From an uncultured Planktomarina sp. (lineage in GTDB: Bacteria > Pseudomonadota > Alphaproteobacteria > Rhodobacterales > Rhodobacteraceae), in contig CAJJBZ010000008.1 in assembly GCA_905182535.1 (NCBI GenBank), positions 124,001-188,000 of the forward strand: DNA of 64,000 nt, given 5' to 3'. The translations under genes were made by a program, and so were the position numbers. Positions 1 to 10,892 of the stretch are shown here, piece by piece. Under the pieces are notes generated by a model. That model was given only the letters and a program-made list of their open reading frames with translations, had not been told where the DNA came from and searched no databases. The stretch's first letter is position 1. Every line of letters starts with the position of its first letter.

Positions 1-368
1 AGCGCATTCCTGTGTCAACCTTTGAGGGTATCGACGCTGACAGCAGCCCAATCCGCTATCGAGCGTGCTTTAAGACCCCACTGAGTACAGCGCTTTTGAC
101 TGAGACTTTCACTACCATTACCAAATTTGAGCCCCGCAACGCCCCAGATTGGTTTAGCTGTTTCGACGCAAATCAAATCGGTGAAGATTTGAAGACTGGT
201 TTGGCAACGGCCTATATGGGTGAGGCTAATTTTGAGTTTGGTATCGACCGTATTGTTGCGATTTATGATGATGGTCGCGGTTTTGTGTGGCATCAAATTA
301 ATGACTGTGGTGATAAGCTTTACGATGGCTCGCAGGCCTCTGAAAATTGCCCGGAAAGGGATCAATAA
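1..368 (+). CDS. DUF6446-family protein, C-terminal part (cut by window edge)
   Basis: The frame is open from the left edge to the TAA at 366-368, so the gene begins outside the window; the GTG at 12 is internal. The protein carries the segment IDADSSPIRYRACF near its start and ends in a conserved region with YGIDRIVAIYDDGRG and VWHQINDCG. I recognise this as the small Rhodobacteraceae protein (DUF6446) that sits between glyQ and glyS. Its function is unknown. The stop codon overlaps the glyS start (TAATG), so the two are translationally coupled. Family assignment is from memory of orthologues; the coupling is seen directly. Confidence 0.75.
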   Translation, partial: RIPVSTFEGIDADSSPIRYRACFKTPLSTALLTETFTTITKFEPRNAPDWFSCFDANQIGEDLKTGLATAYMGEANFEFGIDRIVAIYDDGRGFVWHQINDCGDKLYDGSQASENCPERDQ

Positions 369-2425
369 TGGCTGATCTTCTCATTGAATTATTTTCGGAA
401 GAAGTTCCTGCTGACTTACAGGCGCAGGCAGCTGAAAACCTCAAGAAGCTGATGACTGATGGGATGGTTGATGCAGGTTTAACCTATGCCAGTGCAGCTG
501 CTTTCCATACTCCACGCCGATTAACATTGGCTGTTGAAGGGCTGCTTGATGCCAGCCCTACGGTTCAAGAGGAGCGTAAAGGCCCGAAGGTTGGCGCACC
601 GGAACAAGCGATCCAAGGATTTTTGCGCGGTGCGAGTGTGACTATGGCGGATCTTGAGATTCGTGACGATAAAAAGGGCCAAGTTTATTTTGCCAAAATA
701 ACTAAGCCTGGCCGTACAGCCACGGAAATAGTGGCTGATACGTTAGAGTTTACAATTAGGAACTTCCCTTGGCCAAAATCCATGCGCTGGGGCAGTGGTA
801 GCCTGCGTTGGGTGAGGCCTTTACAGTCTATTTTGTGCCTTTTGTCCAATGAGACTGAAGCCCAAATTGTGCCAGTCAAAGTTGATGGGATTTCAGCCAG
901 CAACGTCACAAGAGGCCATCGCTTTATGGCTCCAGATAGCTTTGTGGTCAATGGATTTGACGATTATGAAACAAAACTGAAGCGTGCTAAGGTGATATTG
1001 CGTGCCGAAGAGCGCAGTGCTGCAATCTGGCAGGACGCGACCAACCAAGCCTTTGCTTTGGGATATGATCTTGTCGAAGATTCCAGTCTTTTGGTGGAGG
1101 TGTCGGGGCTTGTGGAATGGCCTGTTGTTTTGCTTGGCCAAATTGATAATGATTTCCTAGGTTTGCCGCCGGAGGTACTAAAAACCTCAATGAGGGAACA
1201 CCAAAAGTTTTTCTCGGTGTCGAACGCTAAAACTGGACGCATTGAACGGTTTGTGACGGTGGCGAATGTAGAGACTGTTGATCAGGGTGCAACTATCTTG
1301 AAAGGTAACCAAAAAGTGCTTGCGGCACGCTTAGCTGATGCCAAATTCTTTTGGGAAAATGATCTACGCGAAGCGAAAGCTGGTATGCTCAAATGGCAAA
1401 TAACCTTAAATAATGTTACTTTCCACAATAAACTTGGTAGCCAATCTGAGCGCATCAAACGTATAGCTGCTTTGGCATACAAATTGGCACCTGTGGTTGG
1501 GGCCGATGCTGATATGGCTGAGAAGGCTGCTTTGATAGCGAAGGCAGATTTAAGCTCTGAGATGGTATACGAATTCCCAGAACTACAAGGTTTGATGGGA
1601 CGGTATTACGCATTGGAGGCCGGCATGGGGCTGGATATTGCAATGGCTTGTGAGGAGCATTATGCGCCCTTAGGACCTTCTGATAACGTACCTACTGCAC
1701 CGGTTTCCGTTGCCGTAGCGCTTGCCGACAAGCTCGACATGCTTATTGGCTTTTGGGCTATTAATGAAAAACCAACAGGATCGAAAGATCCCTTTGCACT
1801 GCGTCGTGCGGCTTTGGGTGTTATCCGGTTGATCATGGAAAATCAGCTGGCATTGCCTTTGGCCGGAATACTGACGCCTGCAGATGTTGGTGCTGGTGCT
1901 ACTGATTTACTCGGATTTTTTCAAGATCGTCTCAAAGGCTTTTTGCGCGACCAAGGCCTTCGCTATGACGTGATCGATGCCTGTATCGCGATGCCGGGTA
2001 ATGATGACCTGGCCCTTCTGGCCAAGCGAGCACAGGCTTTACAGGCGGTGTTAGCAACAGATGATGGTGAAAATTTGATCCAAGGGTTCAAACGCGCTAA
2101 TAATATCCTCAGCCAAGCCGAAGACAAAGATGGAGTGGAATATAGCTATGGTGCTGATATAAAGTTAGCTGAAGGTGATGTAGAACTTGTGCTGTTTGCG
2201 GCGTTAGATGATGTTGATGCGCAAATCAAGCTGGCGATGGACACACAGGATTTTTCGACCGCTATGGTTGCTATGGCTACGTTGCGCAGTCCGATTGATG
2301 CGTTCTTTGATGGGGTGAAGATCAATGCTGATAGTGCTATGATACGCCGTAACCGCCTGAACTTACTAAGCCGTATTCGCATAATCTGTCTTTCCGTGGC
2401 GGACTTGTCCAAACTCGAAGGCTGA
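368..2425 (+). CDS. glyS: Glycine--tRNA ligase beta subunit
   Basis: Beta subunit of the bacterial alpha2beta2 glycyl-tRNA synthetase, which charges tRNA-Gly in the cytoplasm. The protein begins MADLLIELFSEEVPA, the family's standard N-terminus, so the ATG at 368 is chosen over a TTG at 347. Further family signatures are TPRRLTLAVEGL, MRWGSGSLRWVRPLQ, GHRFMAP, and PTAPVSVAVALADKLDMLIGFW with GSKDPFALRRAALGVIR. At 685 residues the length is normal and the frame is intact. The ATG overlaps the previous stop by one base, and glyQ is presumably just outside the window. Confidence 0.97.
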   Translation: MADLLIELFSEEVPADLQAQAAENLKKLMTDGMVDAGLTYASAAAFHTPRRLTLAVEGLLDASPTVQEERKGPKVGAPEQAIQGFLRGASVTMADLEIRDDKKGQVYFAKITKPGRTATEIVADTLEFTIRNFPWPKSMRWGSGSLRWVRPLQSILCLLSNETEAQIVPVKVDGISASNVTRGHRFMAPDSFVVNGFDDYETKLKRAKVILRAEERSAAIWQDATNQAFALGYDLVEDSSLLVEVSGLVEWPVVLLGQIDNDFLGLPPEVLKTSMREHQKFFSVSNAKTGRIERFVTVANVETVDQGATILKGNQKVLAARLADAKFFWENDLREAKAGMLKWQITLNNVTFHNKLGSQSERIKRIAALAYKLAPVVGADADMAEKAALIAKADLSSEMVYEFPELQGLMGRYYALEAGMGLDIAMACEEHYAPLGPSDNVPTAPVSVAVALADKLDMLIGFWAINEKPTGSKDPFALRRAALGVIRLIMENQLALPLAGILTPADVGAGATDLLGFFQDRLKGFLRDQGLRYDVIDACIAMPGNDDLALLAKRAQALQAVLATDDGENLIQGFKRANNILSQAEDKDGVEYSYGADIKLAEGDVELVLFAALDDVDAQIKLAMDTQDFSTAMVAMATLRSPIDAFFDGVKINADSAMIRRNRLNLLSRIRIICLSVADLSKLEG

Positions 2426-2488
2426 CAACAGCCCTCTTGCACTATAAGAATAAGGGCCTATGCTTCCGCACAACAGAGGGATGCCGCA

Positions 2489-5028
2489 GTGCAGAATGAT
2501 CCGATATACGCCCCCGTTGTGTTAGTCACCAACACGAGCCCAATGACAGCTGCCGCCTATGGTGGTAGAGCTAAATGTGCGCAGCGTTTGATCCGGCTGG
2601 ACATGCCGGTGCCCACCACTGTGGCCCTTTCGTTTGCTGCGGTGCATCAAATTGCAACTGGCAATGCCATTGACCTCAAACTCGTGCTACCACATTTTGA
2701 TGACGATCCTTTATTGTCCGTTCGGCCCTCGTCAGGCAGCCCTGATTGGGGTGGTCCGGGTGCCATTTTGAACATTGGTATGAACGACGTAAAATTCCTA
2801 GCCTTGTCTAAGACCTTAGGCGAGACATCAGCAGCTATGCTTTATCTGAGGTTTATAAATGCCTATGCTACGCACGTAGCACGACTTGACCCTGATGCCT
2901 TTGATGATCTTGAAAAGCCTACAGCGCTTGACGTAACGATCGCGTTGGCAACCTATGCGGAAGAGGCTGATGAGCCTTTTCCTCAGGATATATATGTACA
3001 ACTAGGCCATGTATTGAGGTCTATGGCCCGCGCTTGGGAAGGTACCAGCGCGCGATTATTACGCCAAGCCAAAGGTGCACCGGCAGATGCTGGGCTTGGA
3101 CTTGTGGTGCAGGCTATGGCGATTGGGGTTGGGCGTGGGGAGTGTGGTTCTGGCGTTATCCAATTTGCCTCGTCTGAGACTGGCCTACCAGGAATTCACG
3201 GGCGCTATTTACGTCAGTCTCAGGGCCGTGAAGCCCTGGACCGGCAGGCTGGCTCGCTTTATTTGACCGAAGACCTGCGCGGCCCGTCCTTGGAGGAGAA
3301 CTGCCCGGAAGTGTTTGCCCAACTTTTAGCTTATTCAGTTGTGGCAAGGCAACGTTTGCGCGAAGAGATGCAAATCGAGTTCACTCTTGAAAGTGGAGAC
3401 TTAATAATTTTGGATGCAGTGCGGATTGCACGCTCGTCCAGTGCCGCCGTGCATATTGCTGTTGATATGGCTAATGATGGAGTTATTCCGCGCGAAGAAG
3501 CGCTGATGCGGGTGGACCCTAAAGCTTTGTCTGAACTGTTGCACCGTCAAGTGGCTCCGACTGCGGCCCGCACTGTGTTAGCAAAGGGTATCGCGGCCAG
3601 TCCTGGTGCTGCTACGGGTAAAATTGTTTTCACCGCATCCGATGCGCAGGCTTGTGCTGCTCGTGGTGAGGCTGCTGTTTTGGTGCGGCGTGAAACGGGC
3701 CCAGAAGATATTCGTGGTATGCATTCCGCTGTTGCTGTTGTGACTGAGCGTGGGGGTGTGACTAGCCATGCGGCGGTGATTGGCCGTGGTCTTGGTTTGC
3801 CTTGTGTTGTTGGTGCGTTTGATATGAGTATTGATGCGCAAAAGAACGTTGTTATTGGTAGAAGCCAACAGATTTTGCGCGAGGGCGATGTAATTACCGT
3901 TGACGGTACCCTCGGCGAGGTCCTAGTGGGACGGATTGAGACGGTGGAAGCTGGTCTTGATAGCACTGTGACGACACTTCTTAGCTGGGCCGATGATCTT
4001 CGAGACATTGGGATTCGCGCCAATGCTGATACGCCACGCGACGCACAAACGGCTAAAAACTTTCTGGCGGATGGTATTGGCTTGTGCCGTAGTGAACATA
4101 TGTTCTTTGAGGCGGATCGATTGACAGTGATGCGTGAGATGATTTTTGCGGAAAACGAAGAGGACCGCGCCGCCTCTTTGGAGCGACTTTTGCAAATCAT
4201 TATGCATGCCTCCCTGAACTATTCCAAATAATGGAAGGCCGCCCTGTCTGCATCCGACTTTTGGACCCCCCCTTGCATGAGTTTTTGCCTGCGGACCGAA
4301 GTGGGCTGCGTGATTTAGCTGAAGCCTTGAACCTACCGCTGTCGAGAGTGACTGAACGGGTAGCACAACTCTCAGAGTATAATCCTATGTTGGGCTTGCG
4401 CGGTGTCAGGCTTGGGATTACCGTGCCGGAAATTTACGATATGCAGGCGCGCGCCATATTTGAGGCGGCAATTGACAGTGGTGTGGATGCTGCTCCTGAA
4501 ATTATGATCCCACTGGTTTCGGCTTGCCGGGAAGTCGAGTTGGTGAAGGCCCGCATCGATGCTGCCGCAGCTGCGGTGCGCGTGGAACGTGGTCAGAGCT
4601 TCACATATTCTTTGGGTGTGATGGTGGAAACACCACGAGCCGCGCTGCGCGCTGGTGAAATCGCTGCCTATTCCCAGTTTTTGAGCTTTGGTACAAATGA
4701 TCTGACTCAGATGACATATGGTCTGTCGCGTGACGACGCAGGTCGTTTCATGTCTTCGTATGTCCAACAAGGCGTTTATGAGGAAGACCCTTTTCACAGG
4801 CTTGACACCGATGGGGTTGGCGAATTGCTTACCTTAGGGGCTGAGCGCGGCCGAGCTGTGCGGCCAGCGGTGGTTCTGTCTATCTGTGGGGAGCATGGTG
4901 GAGATCCTGAAGCTATCGCTTTTATCCGAAAATGTGGTTTTACCTACGTGTCTTGTTCGCCGTTTCGTGTGCCTGTGGCACGACTAGCGGCAGCACAGTG
5001 CGCAATTTCTGACCCACTGAAACATTGA
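2489..5028 (+). CDS. Pyruvate, phosphate dikinase-like PEP-utilising enzyme (frameshifted)
   Basis: The PEP-utilising enzyme family interconverts pyruvate and phosphoenolpyruvate through a phosphohistidine. The N-terminal ATP-grasp-like part starts QNDPIYAPVVLVTN. The swivelling domain has TERGGVTSHAAVIGRGLG with the catalytic His. The C-terminal TIM barrel has GIGLCRSEHMFF and ends CGEHGGDPEAIAFIRKCGF with the catalytic Cys, then SCSPFRVPVARLAAAQC. The frame breaks at about 4211-4214: adding one C in the CCC run restores PELFQIMEGRPVCIRLLDPP. Without it the protein stops at 4231 and a second frame runs 4231-5028. The joined length of about 845 residues fits the shorter Roseobacter paralogue found behind glyS. 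The start is GTG, 8 bases after AGAGGG. Whether it is a true PPDK or a divergent paralogue cannot be settled here. Confidence 0.85.
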
Positions 5029-5130
5029 CGTAAAGGTCACATATTAGCCAAAATCCCTTGTCGATGGCTCAATCACTAGACGTTAACTGTATATTTCCCT
5101 ATACCACACTGGCTGTTGGGAGTTTTAGTT

Positions 5131-5790
5131 ATGAGGATTGATTCGTTACACGCCGTTTTCGCAACTTTATTTTACGGGGTTTTAATTCAATTTTTAGCGC
5201 TGCAGTCTGCTGCAGCCTCTGAATACAGTGCGTCCTTTCTTCCAAAAAACTATGTGGAGGCGCTGGTGGCTGAACCGGTGAACTTTACTCCTGTCCCGTT
5301 GCATCTCAATACTTTATTGACTTCTATTCGTCCCAAAGAGCGAATTAATTTATTAACATCAATTTTAGCATTGGACCGGCCAAATTTGCAGTGGAAATGC
5401 CTGGCAGAAGCTTTGTATTTTGAGGCGCGTGGCGAGCCTGTTGAAGGTCAATATGCAGTTGCAGAAGTGATACTCAATCGGGTGAAAAGCGAAGAATTTC
5501 CCAACAGTATCTGTAGTGTTGTCAATCAAGGAACGGGGCGAAAGCATGCCTGCCAGTTTAGCTATACCTGTGATGGTAAGCTCGAGCGTGTTTCTAACAA
5601 GGTTTCCTATGACCAGATGGTTCGCATAGCAGGAGTTATGATTGACGGTGTCACACAGCCATTGACTGCGGGTGCTACCTACTATCATGCCACATCGGTC
5701 CGGCCCTCCTGGGCTCGCCGATTTGAGAATACTGTCACAATAGGGGTCCACAAATTCTATAAACCTGTTAAAAAATTGACTAAAAAATAA
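5131..5790 (+). CDS. SleB-type cell wall hydrolase (Hydrolase_2)
   Basis: The C-terminal domain has LAEALYFEARGEPVEGQ, VAEVILNRVKSEEFP and HACQFSYTCDGK, the conserved core of SleB/CwlJ-type peptidoglycan hydrolases (Hydrolase_2), including the Glu of the EARGE motif. A hydrophobic N-terminal segment (about residues 8-28, ending SAAAS) reads as a signal peptide or anchor, so the enzyme should act in the periplasm on cell-wall peptidoglycan. The ATG at 5131 follows GGGAG by 8 bases and is preferred to the TTG at 5116. The gene stands alone with about 50 bases before folB. In vegetative Gram-negatives such enzymes are linked to wall remodelling; the substrate here is inferred. Confidence 0.85.
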   Translation: MRIDSLHAVFATLFYGVLIQFLALQSAAASEYSASFLPKNYVEALVAEPVNFTPVPLHLNTLLTSIRPKERINLLTSILALDRPNLQWKCLAEALYFEARGEPVEGQYAVAEVILNRVKSEEFPNSICSVVNQGTGRKHACQFSYTCDGKLERVSNKVSYDQMVRIAGVMIDGVTQPLTAGATYYHATSVRPSWARRFENTVTIGVHKFYKPVKKLTKK

Positions 5791-5839
5791 CTTTCGCTTC
5801 AGTGCTATTCTGGTAAGAGCAAAGCGGGGGATAAGCGAT

Positions 5840-6762
5840 ATGATAAACGATCTCATCCATGCCTTTACGCATCCTTTGGTGCGCTCAGAGGCTACAGCTC
5901 TAGATCCCTGTGATAGGATATCTGTACGCGATCACATTATAACTGTTGAAATCGGCGCGTTTCAGGCTGAGCGCGGCACGACCCAGCGTATTCGCTTCGA
6001 TGTTGTGGTTGAGGTCCAACCTTTAACTGATGAAATTGAAGACGATGTTGATCGGATTTTGTCCTACGATCGCGTCACCGAAGCCATTGAGGCATCTCTG
6101 TCCGAGGAACGGCTTAATTTGTTGGAAACCTTGGCGGAACGGGTGGCAGATCGCATTCTTTTAGCTCCACAGGCGCAACGAGTTTTTGTGCGAATTGAAA
6201 AAATTGACCGTGGCCCGGGCAATTTGGGCGTGGAGATTGTTAGAGCGCGGACACGTACTTTGGATGTGGGCTGCGCAGATTGGAAGATACACCGCACCCC
6301 ATCGTGTTGTTTCTGGCCAATTCGGTGGTTTCTGGCGTTAACCTCGCAGATTGGATTGATGCTGCGGAGAGTAACGACCGCCCAGTGATCATTTGTGTCG
6401 GCACGCCTGAGGCACCTCCACCGCTAGTGTCTCAGCACAAGATGGTACAACGTCGGATTGATTTGCTGGCGATTGAACAAAATGCTTGGGTTTTGGCAAG
6501 CCATGATGACAGATGTGTGGTCGTTTGTACCAAGACAGAGCTGGATTGGGGTATGCGTCATGACCAGATCAGCGTCTGGGCTCCGTCAAAGATAGTGTTG
6601 GATGCTGTCGATGGCCCACCCACCCATATGGTAGACATGCCTGCCCTTGTGGAATGGTTCGCTAAAGAAATGCAGGCGGCACAGGTGGTATTTGTTGGTG
6701 CAGTGCCCACGGGTGAGTTGGGCACTGCCCGAGAAGCGCAGGTCGATCAGGCGCTGCTATGA
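5840..6762 (+). CDS. folB: Dihydroneopterin aldolase with C-terminal extension (frameshifted)
   Basis: FolB cleaves dihydroneopterin to hydroxymethyl-dihydropterin in folate synthesis. Residues 1-140 hold the aldolase: ISVRDHIITVEIGAFQAERG, then ILSYDRVTEAIEASL, LNLLETLAERVADRIL and FVRIEKIDRGPG. The frame breaks at about 6265-6280. The continuation, open to 6762, gives a second region with PHPIVLFLANSVV, RPVIICVGTPEAPPP, RIDLLAIEQNAWVLA and ISVWAPSKIVLDAVDGP. I recall Rhodobacteraceae FolB proteins of about 300 residues with this same extension, so the two frames are one gene of about 307 residues. ATGA overlap with folP indicates an operon. The function of the extension is unknown. Confidence 0.85.
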
Positions 6763-7745
6763 CAGCCTACTATCGTCCTTTGATTGAGGAGCGGGGCCAG
6801 TTCTTGCTGGCTGGCGGCTGGTGCCGATTTACGCAGGTGGAGGTTTTGCAGCGCGGAACTCGGCCCTACGTTTGTGCAGCTACTGATATATCTAAACAAG
6901 CTCTGCTGCGCCTCACATCGCCTCGCCCGGATCTGGGCACGGATGGGATGCACCGCCCGCAGGTCATGGGCATTCTTAACGCAACGCCTGACAGCTTCTC
7001 TGATGGTGGCAAATTTGATAGCCTTGCCACTGCAATCGCCCATTCGCAAACTATGTGGCGAGATGGTGCCGATATCATTGATATTGGCGGCGAAAGCACG
7101 CGGCCGGGTGCGGATTATGTAGATGTGGCCAATGAGATTGCCCGCACTGTCCCTGCGGTGTTGGGGATGCGGCAAGATCTCATGTTGCCTTTATCAATCG
7201 ATACAAGAAAGGCTGCGGTGGCTGAGGCTACCCTAGCGGTGGGAGCTGATTGGATTAATGACGTCTCTGCTTTAAGCTTTGATGCAGATATGGCTGGCTG
7301 CTCGCGCGTTCGTGGCGCGCCTATCTGTTTGATGCATGCGCCCAGTGATCCTAAGACCATGCAGCAGAATGCCAATTATGATGATGTACTGCTGGATGTG
7401 TATGATTACCTAGAGGCGCGGATTGAATTTGCTTTGACCCATGGGATGACGCGGAACAAGATCATCTTGGATCCAGGCATCGGCTTTGGTAAAACCTTAG
7501 AGCATAATTTAGTGTTGTTGCGTGGATTGGCTTTGTTTCATGGGCTTGGCTGTCCGATATTGCTTGGTTGCTCTCGCAAGCGTTTCATTGGTACAATTTC
7601 TGGTGTTGAGAGTGCAGAAGAGCGAGTGCCAGGATCAGTGGCGGTGGCTTTGGCATCGGTGGCGCAGGGAGCTCAAATAATCCGAGTTCACGACGTGTTG
7701 CCGACGGTTCAAGCCCTTAAGCTTTGGGCGGCAGTCCGCGGCTGA
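6759..7745 (+). CDS. folP: Dihydropteroate synthase
   Basis: Condenses hydroxymethyl-dihydropterin diphosphate with p-aminobenzoate, the step after FolB and its partner kinase. All family blocks are present: VMGILNATPDSFSDGGKF, IIDIGGESTRPGA, SIDTRKAAVAEATLAVGA with INDVSAL, LMHAPSDPKTMQ, ILDPGIGFGKTLEHN and GCSRKRFIG. An N-terminal segment of about 65 residues precedes the barrel. Length is 328 residues with an intact frame. The start overlaps the folB stop by 4 bases (ATGA). The 3' end overlaps the convergent transporter gene by 29 bases. Confidence 0.96.
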   Translation: MTAYYRPLIEERGQFLLAGGWCRFTQVEVLQRGTRPYVCAATDISKQALLRLTSPRPDLGTDGMHRPQVMGILNATPDSFSDGGKFDSLATAIAHSQTMWRDGADIIDIGGESTRPGADYVDVANEIARTVPAVLGMRQDLMLPLSIDTRKAAVAEATLAVGADWINDVSALSFDADMAGCSRVRGAPICLMHAPSDPKTMQQNANYDDVLLDVYDYLEARIEFALTHGMTRNKIILDPGIGFGKTLEHNLVLLRGLALFHGLGCPILLGCSRKRFIGTISGVESAEERVPGSVAVALASVAQGAQIIRVHDVLPTVQALKLWAAVRG

Positions 7746-8640
7746 AAATTGAGCGGAGAACCCCCGCTTGGATGATCGCCACGCCGAGCAGGATCAAGGC
7801 CAGTGCCACAAACAAGGTGGCAGGCAGAGTTTCCCCTAAAAATAAGCTGCCAAAGAGGACAGACCAAACAGGTACTTGATAGTTTGTGAGAGTCATAAAA
7901 GATGGTCCGGCGCTGCGGATCACCGCAACTTTGATGATAAAGGCAAGCGCAGTAGGGATCAGCCCGAGGTAGAGAATGGCCACTAAGCCGGTGGCGCTTG
8001 GCATGGCAGGCCAGCCGTCGACCACCAAGGCAATTGGTACCAAAATCGAAGCCGCCACGATCAAAGACGCGGTGGACAGGGCCAGCTCATTCACCGGTGG
8101 GCATTGGCGCGTGGCGATAGAGCCGCAGGCATAGCAAAAGGCCGCCGCGACGCAGGCAAAGCGGGCCGTGGCCTCAAGTGGACCTTCCGAAAGACCCAAG
8201 TCGTTGGTGCCAATCAGCAAAATAGCACCAAGAAACCCAACGCCAAATCCGATGATCTTGCGCAAATAGACCCGTTCTCCAGGCACTAAAAAATGGGCCA
8301 GCGGCAGAACAAAAATTGGCAGAGCCGCCATGGTCATGCCTGCGAAGGCTGAAGGCACATGCTGTTGACCCCAGCTAAGTAGGGCGAAGGGGATTGCGCT
8401 GGATAGAAGGCCAACTAGAACGACGAAGCGCCAAAGACGTGCATCACTAAACGCGGGCAATGCCCCCCCGCGCCAGCGCATCAGTATATACAATGATAAC
8501 GCCCCGATGGAGATCCGCCCTGCAGCCAAAGAGAGCGGTGCAAAATCACGCAGTGCAACCCGCACAACCATAAAGGCTCCGCCCCAAATCAGTGCTATCA
8601 GAGCGATTCGGAGCCAGTTGATCAATCCAGGTGAAGTCAC
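7717..8640 (-). CDS. EamA/DMT-family transporter
   Basis: An integral membrane protein of 307 residues with about ten hydrophobic segments in two homologous halves, as in the drug/metabolite transporter superfamily (EamA). Signatures are IALIWGGAFMVVRVALRDFAP at the N-terminus, PFALLSWGQQHVPSAFAGM in the first half and GLIPTALAFIIKVAVIRSAGP with LTNYQVPVWSVLFG in the second. The substrate cannot be inferred; members export amino acids, metabolites or drugs. It is convergent with folP, and the reading frames overlap tail to tail. Confidence 0.9.
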   Translation of the reverse strand: MTSPGLINWLRIALIALIWGGAFMVVRVALRDFAPLSLAAGRISIGALSLYILMRWRGGALPAFSDARLWRFVVLVGLLSSAIPFALLSWGQQHVPSAFAGMTMAALPIFVLPLAHFLVPGERVYLRKIIGFGVGFLGAILLIGTNDLGLSEGPLEATARFACVAAAFCYACGSIATRQCPPVNELALSTASLIVAASILVPIALVVDGWPAMPSATGLVAILYLGLIPTALAFIIKVAVIRSAGPSFMTLTNYQVPVWSVLFGSLFLGETLPATLFVALALILLGVAIIQAGVLRSIFSRGLPPKA

Positions 8641-8666
8641 GCGTAGTCTCTTTCAGGTGGGCAAAT

Positions 8667-8698
8667 AAAAAAGGGCTCAGCCATTGTAGCTGTAGCCC
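8667..8698 (-). terminator. Intrinsic terminator of ilvC
   Basis: On the minus strand GGGCT-A-CAGC pairs with GCTG-AGCCC around a short loop, and six T residues follow at once (plus-strand A run 8667-8672). It sits 34 bases beyond the ilvC stop codon. Confidence 0.85.
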
Positions 8699-8731
8699 TC
8701 TGCCGAGAATAAGCCAAAGCCCATCGCGAGC

Positions 8732-9768
<1,037 letters not shown>

Positions 9769-9892
9769 TCATGGTTTGTTTTTCTGGGCTGTGTTTATCA
9801 GGCCTCAAGTAATAAGATTAGAGTTTATTTATTTATATTAAGGAAAATTTTAAGGGGTCGTATTCGTATATATTTTATATTATGAAATATTC

Positions 9893-10348
9893 ATGCTTGA
9901 TGATCTTGATCGGCGCATTCTACGTATTCTCCAATCTGATCCTATGGTTCCAATTGTGGAGGTGGCGGAGCGTTGCGAATCTCAACCTGCAACCGTGGCG
10001 CGCCGCTTGGAGCGGTTGAAAACGCATGAGGTTTTGCGTGGACAGCATGCGGTGATTGACTGGGCCGTCTTGGGTTATGCGGTTGAGGTGAGCCTACGGT
10101 TCACGCTGGATAAAACCAATGCAAAAGCTTTTGATGAATTTTTGACTGCAGCACGCGGTATCAGGCAGGTGATTGCAATTCAAACTTTTTTAGGACGGGT
10201 AGATGTACGGTTATCGGTAATTGCTAAAGATATGGCTGACTATCAAAAGCTCTATCGCAATGAGATTTTGAACTTACCCCATATCTCGGAACTGGAGGCA
10301 CTTATGCATGTGGCTACCCTTAAAACCGCAGAGGCTTTGCCATTATGA
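9893..10348 (+). CDS. Lrp/AsnC-family transcriptional regulator
   Basis: 151 residues. The N-terminal winged helix-turn-helix is LDDLDRRILRILQSDP with VEVAERCESQPATVARRLERL. The C-terminal RAM domain has IRQVIAIQTFLGRVDVRLSV and MADYQKLYRNEIL. Lrp/AsnC proteins sense amino acids and bind as octamers or dimers. The gene is divergent from ilvC across a 136-bp AT-rich region, which suggests control of branched-chain amino acid synthesis, though this is inference. Its stop overlaps the start of a second Lrp gene (ATGA). Confidence 0.92.
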   Translation: MLDDLDRRILRILQSDPMVPIVEVAERCESQPATVARRLERLKTHEVLRGQHAVIDWAVLGYAVEVSLRFTLDKTNAKAFDEFLTAARGIRQVIAIQTFLGRVDVRLSVIAKDMADYQKLYRNEILNLPHISELEALMHVATLKTAEALPL

Positions 10349-10800
10349 TACCATGGGATAAACTTGATTTTGCATTGATGCGAGCTTTGTCGGAAGATGC
10401 CACCCAATCTGCGGGCTCTTTAGGACGGGACTTGGGGCTGAGCCAGCCTGCGACGTGGCGGCGTATTAAGCGGCTGCAAGAGGCAGGCGTATTGGCAGGG
10501 CGGCGGATTGATTTGAATGCGGAAGCACTTGGGTTTGGGGTCACGGTCTTTCTTGGTGTAAAGTTAGCCACCAAAGGTCTGGTGAGTTTGGAAGACTTCG
10601 AACGTGCAGTTACTGCTATTCCTGAAGTACAAACTGTTCAGCATGTACTAGGACTTTACGACTACCGGCTACGGGTGGTGGCGCGTGACATTTCGGATTT
10701 TGAACGGGTCTTACGACGTCGAATTATGGCTCTACCAGGAGTGGGCGATGTTGAGGCCAATGTGCTGCTGAGTGAGGAGCGCCTGACTGGACCTTTGTGA
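10345..10800 (+). CDS. Second Lrp/AsnC-family transcriptional regulator
   Basis: A paralogue of the preceding gene with the same length and architecture. The HTH is DKLDFALMRALSEDATQSAG with LGRDLGLSQPATWRRIKRLQ. The RAM domain contains IPEVQTVQHVLGLYDYRLRV and DFERVLRRRIMALPGVGDV. The ATGA overlap with the first copy means they are co-translated, so a hetero-oligomeric regulator is plausible. It is followed by the class V aminotransferase 92 bases on. Confidence 0.92.
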   Translation: MIPWDKLDFALMRALSEDATQSAGSLGRDLGLSQPATWRRIKRLQEAGVLAGRRIDLNAEALGFGVTVFLGVKLATKGLVSLEDFERAVTAIPEVQTVQHVLGLYDYRLRVVARDISDFERVLRRRIMALPGVGDVEANVLLSEERLTGPL

Positions 10801-10892
10801 ACCGGGTCGACTTAAAACGGCATGCGAAAATAGACCGTGCATACTGGGTCGAAGAAATTTATGTTGGTGTCAAACATATAGGAGTTCCTTAA

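Noticed and set aside
3547-4200. Long minus-strand frame of 217 codons inside the PPDK-like gene
   Set aside because: Ser/Arg/Thr-rich composition, no family resemblance, antisense to a strongly conserved coding region.
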